Positions 5,349 to 5,872 of a stretch of 5,872 bases of DNA are shown one piece after another. This stretch comes from Candidatus Treponema faecavium. Its GTDB lineage: Bacteria > Spirochaetota > Spirochaetia > Treponematales > Treponemataceae. A program made the translations under genes and the position numbers. A model generated the notes under the pieces. It ran no database searches. It saw only the letters and a program-made list of their open reading frames with translations, and was not told the DNA's origin. Within the stretch, counting starts at the first letter, position 1. Every line of letters begins with the position of its first letter. The stretch is taken from NCBI GenBank assembly GCA_019113455.1, contig DXHG01000045.1, positions 1 through 5,872 of the forward strand, written 5' to 3'.

Positions 5349-5855
5349 ATGAGCGCGCAGCATACTGCACAAAAGACAAACGCCATGCGTATTCTTGACG
5401 CGGCACATATCCCGTATGCAGTACAGGCATACGATGACAACACTAACCACGAGCTTGAAAACGGCGCCGCGCTGCGGCTTGCCCAAAAACTCGGCGCAGA
5501 TCCGGCGGCGGTATTTAAGACAATCGTGATGAAAACCGATTCCGCAGAAATATGCGTCTTCTGCGTTCCGGCAGACAGCGAAGTCAGTATAAAAAAAGCG
5601 CGCGCGGCAGCCGGCGCAAAAAGCCTTGAACCGGTCAAACCGGCGCAGCTTGCCGCACTCACCGGCTACATACGCGGCGGCTGTTCTCCGGTCGGCATGA
5701 AGCGCTGTTACCGCACGTTTATTGACGAATCAGCCATCCTGCACGAACGCATATACGTCAGCGCAGGAGTGCGCGGTATGCAGCTCTGCCTTGCGCCCGA
5801 CGATCTTGCCACCGCGGTGCATGCGCACGTCTGCCCCATCGCCAGCAAACCATAG
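5349..5855 (+). CDS. ybaK: YbaK/EbsC-family Cys-tRNA(Pro) deacylase
   Basis: A 168-residue cytosolic editing protein, slightly longer than but comparable to E. coli YbaK. The family hydrolyses Cys-tRNA(Pro) that prolyl-tRNA synthetase makes by mistake, protecting translation in trans. Family blocks in order are KTNAMRILDAAHIPYAVQAY (9-28), VFKTIVM (55-61) with Lys57 in the place of the conserved functional lysine, KKARAAAGAK (82-91), LTGYIRGGCSPVGMKR (104-119) and the C-terminal VSAGVRGMQLCLAP (137-150). All are intact. The GGCSPxGMK block separates YbaK from the related ProX and ProRS INS editing domains. The ATG at 5349 gives the family's usual N-terminus just before KTNAM and has no ribosome site. 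The gene is divergent from the small exported-protein gene. Nothing is seen in the last 17 bases of the window. Confidence 0.94.
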   Translation: MSAQHTAQKTNAMRILDAAHIPYAVQAYDDNTNHELENGAALRLAQKLGADPAAVFKTIVMKTDSAEICVFCVPADSEVSIKKARAAAGAKSLEPVKPAQLAALTGYIRGGCSPVGMKRCYRTFIDESAILHERIYVSAGVRGMQLCLAPDDLATAVHAHVCPIASKP

Positions 5856-5872
5856 CCGCACAGTACAGCGCA

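Overview
This is a bacterial chromosomal window, moderately GC-rich by eye, with compact genes and sigma70-like promoter boxes. No marker gene fixes the taxon. The mix of a MepR/MepA-like efflux pair, a stand-alone purB, a YbaK deacylase and a small Ala/Glu-rich exported protein would fit a host-associated anaerobe. My weak guess is a Treponema-like spirochaete; a Firmicute (for example Negativicutes) is not excluded.

Layout from left to right. Positions 1-136 hold no gene. They carry five copies of a CRGCAAA motif spaced about 22 bp apart and an inverted repeat that runs into the lacI-family stop codon. A LacI/GalR-family regulator follows on the minus strand (137-1171), with a likely promoter and a 14-bp palindromic operator just upstream of its start. 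A 281-bp gap (1172-1452) contains a perfect 13-bp hairpin and copy A of a dispersed repeat. Next comes a minus-strand operon, marR then a MATE pump (3208 to 1453), with overlapping genes. Its promoter lies inside an unusually long inverted repeat (3232-3283). Copy B of the dispersed repeat lies just beyond that operator, so the efflux module is bracketed by two diverged direct repeats. purB (adenylosuccinate lyase) starts divergently at 3467. It converges on a small gene for an exported acidic Ala-rich protein (5191-4985), with a hairpin terminator between them. A ybaK-type Cys-tRNA(Pro) deacylase gene (5349-5855) ends the window on the plus strand.

How the genes relate. marR and the MATE gene form a self-regulated drug- or metabolite-efflux unit, organised like mepR-mepA of Staphylococcus aureus. 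The LacI-family gene has no visible target beside it. purB and ybaK are housekeeping genes, and each appears to be made from a leaderless or near-leaderless mRNA: a good -10 box lies 6-7 nt before the ATG and no Shine-Dalgarno sequence is present. The regulator, efflux and small exported genes instead have leaders.

The signals most worth following are the repeat pair around the efflux module, the composite MarR operator, the two leaderless starts, the phased CRGCAAA array and the small acidic exported protein. I see no clear evidence of a wholly new defence or biosynthetic system here.
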